A DNA stretch of 42,624 nucleotides, taken from assembly GCA_030700315.1 (NCBI GenBank), contig JAUYJO010000011.1:1-42624 (forward strand). Direction: 5' to 3'. The stretch's first letter is position 1. Each line of letters begins with the position of its first letter. The position numbers were made by a program, and so were the translations under genes. The notes under the pieces are model-generated. The model was given only the letters and a program-made list of their open reading frames with translations, had not been told where the DNA came from and searched no databases. Origin of the DNA: Gallionella sp. GTDB taxonomy: Bacteria; Pseudomonadota; Gammaproteobacteria; Burkholderiales; Gallionellaceae. Positions 41,307 through 42,624 of the stretch are shown piece by piece.

Positions 41307-41362
41307 ATCGCAACACCAGCGTCCCCCTTAATTATTTTTCGTTGTTGTTATTTGGTTCGTTG
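41307..41362. repeat. Repeat C, copy 3 (right half)
   Basis: The block CTTAATTATTTTTCGTTGTTGTTATTTGGTTCGTTG, beginning about 41328 after a diverged ATCGCAACACCAGCG, corresponds to the right half of copy 1. It lies next to repeat A, so C and A can also be joined. Confidence 0.6.
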
Positions 41363-41388
41363 TCTCTGCCCCAAGCCTCTTGATTGGT

Positions 41389-41524
41389 GAGGCGGCTCCT
41401 GCAAATTCTGTTTCGTTACCTCGATGCCGGACACACACTACTCTCCAAGAAGCCAAATAGATATATGCCGAAAGGCCTATTTTTACCTATTGACATGGCG
41501 CGGATTCTGTGGCTGGAATTTACT
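41389..41524. repeat. Repeat A, copy 2
   Basis: It begins GAGGCGGCTCCTGCAAATTCTG and ends GGATTCTGTGGCTGGAATTT. It aligns over its whole length with 39143-39283 but is clearly diverged. Confidence 0.65.
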
Positions 41525-41595
41525 CGTCGGAGCTGCACAGTTAGGAGATATTCGCGGCAACTATATTTCCAAGGCGAGCGAGATGGCCTGAACAC

Positions 41596-41863
41596 CTACG
41601 CCGGATGCAGTTCTTCGCGGATCACCCGGCGCAGCGTGGATTCAATCTGCTCTGCTGTCATGGCTTGGTGGAGCGCCTGATTGATGAGTGTCTGGTATCC
41701 GCGCTCTCCGGCCTTGGCCTTAAAGTACGCAATGATTGAACCGTCAAGCATGATTGATACACGCTGCTTGCCAAGCTGGGTATTTAATGCCGTGGAAAAT
41801 TCCTCGCGGCTGACATCTTTCAAGCCCACACGTAGGCGGGGTGGCTTAGAGGTAGTGAGAGAG
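41596..41863 (-). pseudogene. BrnA-like antitoxin lacking its own 5' end
   Basis: The frame ends KPPRLRVGLKDVSREEF ... QRVSIMLDGSIIAYFKAKAGERGYQTLINQALHQAM...ESTLRRVIREELHPA, an intact BrnA-type ribbon-helix-helix part (GSIIAYFKA...GYQTLINQ). Going upstream the frame runs straight into repeat B (41864-41911), which is not antitoxin sequence, so the natural start is replaced or missing. A TTG two codons before the core could serve as a start (giving FSLTTSKPPRL...). No toxin gene is adjacent; the next upstream gene is an unrelated PIN toxin. Function is therefore uncertain. Confidence 0.6.
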
Positions 41864-41911
41864 AACAACCAAAAGTACCGGAGCCGATTTCCTTCCGCAA
41901 CCCGACTGCTT
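41864..41911. repeat. Repeat B, copy 3
   Basis: By eye an exact match over 48 bases to 39347-39394. It abuts the 5' end of the BrnA-like remnant. Confidence 0.8.
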
Positions 41912-42061
41912 CCCGCCGACACCATCGGTGTGACTGACAAGGTGAGCGCCGGAAACAACAACCCCACCAGCATGAATAGGAGTAGGCAGGGATGGGCGGT
42001 TCGTAGCCCAACGCGCAAAAAACGCATGAAAAGCGAACGCATGGCGACCCCGGCGACCCCC

Positions 42062-42451
42062 TTAAATGTTTTTGTTCGATGCTGCTATCTCACCGAGCCC
42101 ACGCAATTTAAGCGTTTGGCACCGTAGTCCAGGCAGGTTCGCCAATTGACCATCATTGGTCAGCAGCACGGCATCACGGGTTAGAGCGGTTGCGGCAATC
42201 AGGGCATCTGGCAGTTTCAGGCGATGATCGCGGCGCAGTGCAATGGCGCATTGCTTTACAGCCCCGTCGATTTCAACTACTTCCAGATCGTCAATCGGGC
42301 GCTGAAGCCAGTTCATCTGTGCATCGTCCAGACCAGCAAAGGACAGTAATTCGATTTCCGTAATCACCGAAATCAAATATTCGCCAGGCGGCAAGGGATC
42401 TTCAAGCCAGCCCTTTTGCAGGTAGATAACCGCGTTGGTATCTAATTCCAT
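42062..42451 (-). CDS. VapC-type PIN-domain toxin without visible antitoxin
   Basis: This 129-residue PIN-domain ribonuclease shows the active-site acids: Asp of MELDTNAVIYL near the N-terminus, Glu of ISVITEIELLSF, Asp of LKLPDALIAATA, and the final strand ending VLLTNDGQLANLPGL. PIN toxins of VapBC pairs cut RNA and are held by an antitoxin usually encoded just upstream. Here the upstream sequence is the end of a transposase, 3 bp from the ATG in the original frame, and no Shine-Dalgarno is present. Expression may be weak or lost. The gene body looks complete. Confidence 0.85.
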   Translation of the reverse strand: MELDTNAVIYLQKGWLEDPLPPGEYLISVITEIELLSFAGLDDAQMNWLQRPIDDLEVVEIDGAVKQCAIALRRDHRLKLPDALIAATALTRDAVLLTNDGQLANLPGLRCQTLKLRGLGEIAASNKNI

Positions 42452-42474
42452 TTCTAGTTAGATAGTGCGTTAAT

Positions 42475-42624
42475 TATCCAAGTCCATCCTGTAATCCCTT
42501 GTGTGCGCTTGTGGGACTTTTCAAAGTCAGCGAGAGCCTGTTCAAGATGTTTTTCAAGTGATGTAATGCTGTCAAAGGCACGGTTGTGGAAAGACTTTTC
42601 ACGCAGGTCGTCCCACAGATGCTC
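42475..42624 (-). CDS. IS630-type transposase, C-terminal fragment (cut by window edge, frameshifted end)
   Basis: The minus-strand translation at the right edge reads EHLWDDLREKSFHNRAFDS, then ...LEKHLEQALADFEKSHKRTQGITGWTG and a stop. The EHLWDDLREK.F.NR.F and TGITGW-type ending is the classic C-terminus of IS630-family DDE transposases. The usual ending WIINAL is visible in another frame, ending at a TAG at 42455, so a one-base deletion near 42480 seems to have shortened it. The rest of the gene is beyond the window. Confidence 0.75.

Larger units (their letters stand above)
41153..41595. other. Spacer holding repeats C and A
   Basis: No convincing gene. Repeat C (right half, 41307-41362) is followed 26 bp later by repeat A (41389-41524). 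Confidence 0.5.

Noticed and set aside
38404-42000. Integron cassette array with attC sites
   Set aside because: Gene orientation and repeats suggested it, but no integrase is present and repeats A, B and C do not show convincing attC core pairs. Kept only as an open hypothesis under findings.

Overview
The window looks like the chromosome of a betaproteobacterium, most plausibly an iron- or sulfur-oxidising member of the Gallionellaceae/Nitrosomonadales. The taxonomic call is inference: it rests on the many c-type cytochrome and b-type membrane genes, the style of the GlnRS, CysRS and UvrA proteins, and an MSHA-type pilus cluster. No rRNA, tRNA or CRISPR array was found. The housekeeping block (10.5-19.5 kb) is visibly richer in GC than the flanking redox and toxin-antitoxin regions.

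Region 1 (1-9705). The 5' end of an IS3-type insertion sequence lies at the left edge. Next come two paralogous electron-transfer modules in inverted, convergent orientation. Each has a large soluble protein (FAD/NAD(P) reductase, two cyclic-nucleotide-binding-type domains, 16 ferredoxin-type cysteines) followed by a multi-helix, probably haem-b membrane protein. The left module is followed by a small DUF1924/SHP-like cytochrome c. The right module is followed by a membrane-anchored protein joining a cytoplasmic FHA-like domain to about ten c-haem sites. Together they suggest a NAD(P)H / Fe-S / haem b / periplasmic haem c wire whose direction cannot be told from sequence. A strong bidirectional terminator separates the two arms. 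I consider this the best candidate for an undescribed system.

Region 2 (9706-19474). An 830-bp gene-free stretch full of hairpins is followed by uvrA (minus strand) carrying an in-frame amber codon, then nhaD, a TesA-like lipoprotein hydrolase, glnS, a small membrane protein and cysS.

Region 3 (19500-30374, minus strand). A nine-gene, tightly coupled MSHA-like type IV pilus / type II secretion-like cluster is read from right to left: secretin, TPR protein, ATPase, inner-membrane platform protein, PilM/N-like, PilO-like and PilP/MshK-like proteins, and two large prepilin-like proteins. The start of the TPR gene appears to have been duplicated and displaced by a 103-bp repeat with perfect inverted ends.

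Region 4 (30375-37972). A repeat-rich spacer is followed by a two-gene operon: a secreted protein of 219 residues and a 1883-residue mosaic protein (matrixin-like protease, Ig-like, plant-type leucine-rich, BACON-like and DUF4214-like parts). A divergent HTH regulator lies to its right.

Region 5 (37973-42624). This is a toxin-antitoxin and remnant archipelago with every recognisable gene on the minus strand: BrnT/BrnA-like, VapD/VapX-like, ORF6N, a broken BrnA-like antitoxin and a VapC-type PIN toxin without antitoxin that abuts the 3' end of an IS630-type transposase. Three families of short repeats (called A, B and C here) recur between these genes.
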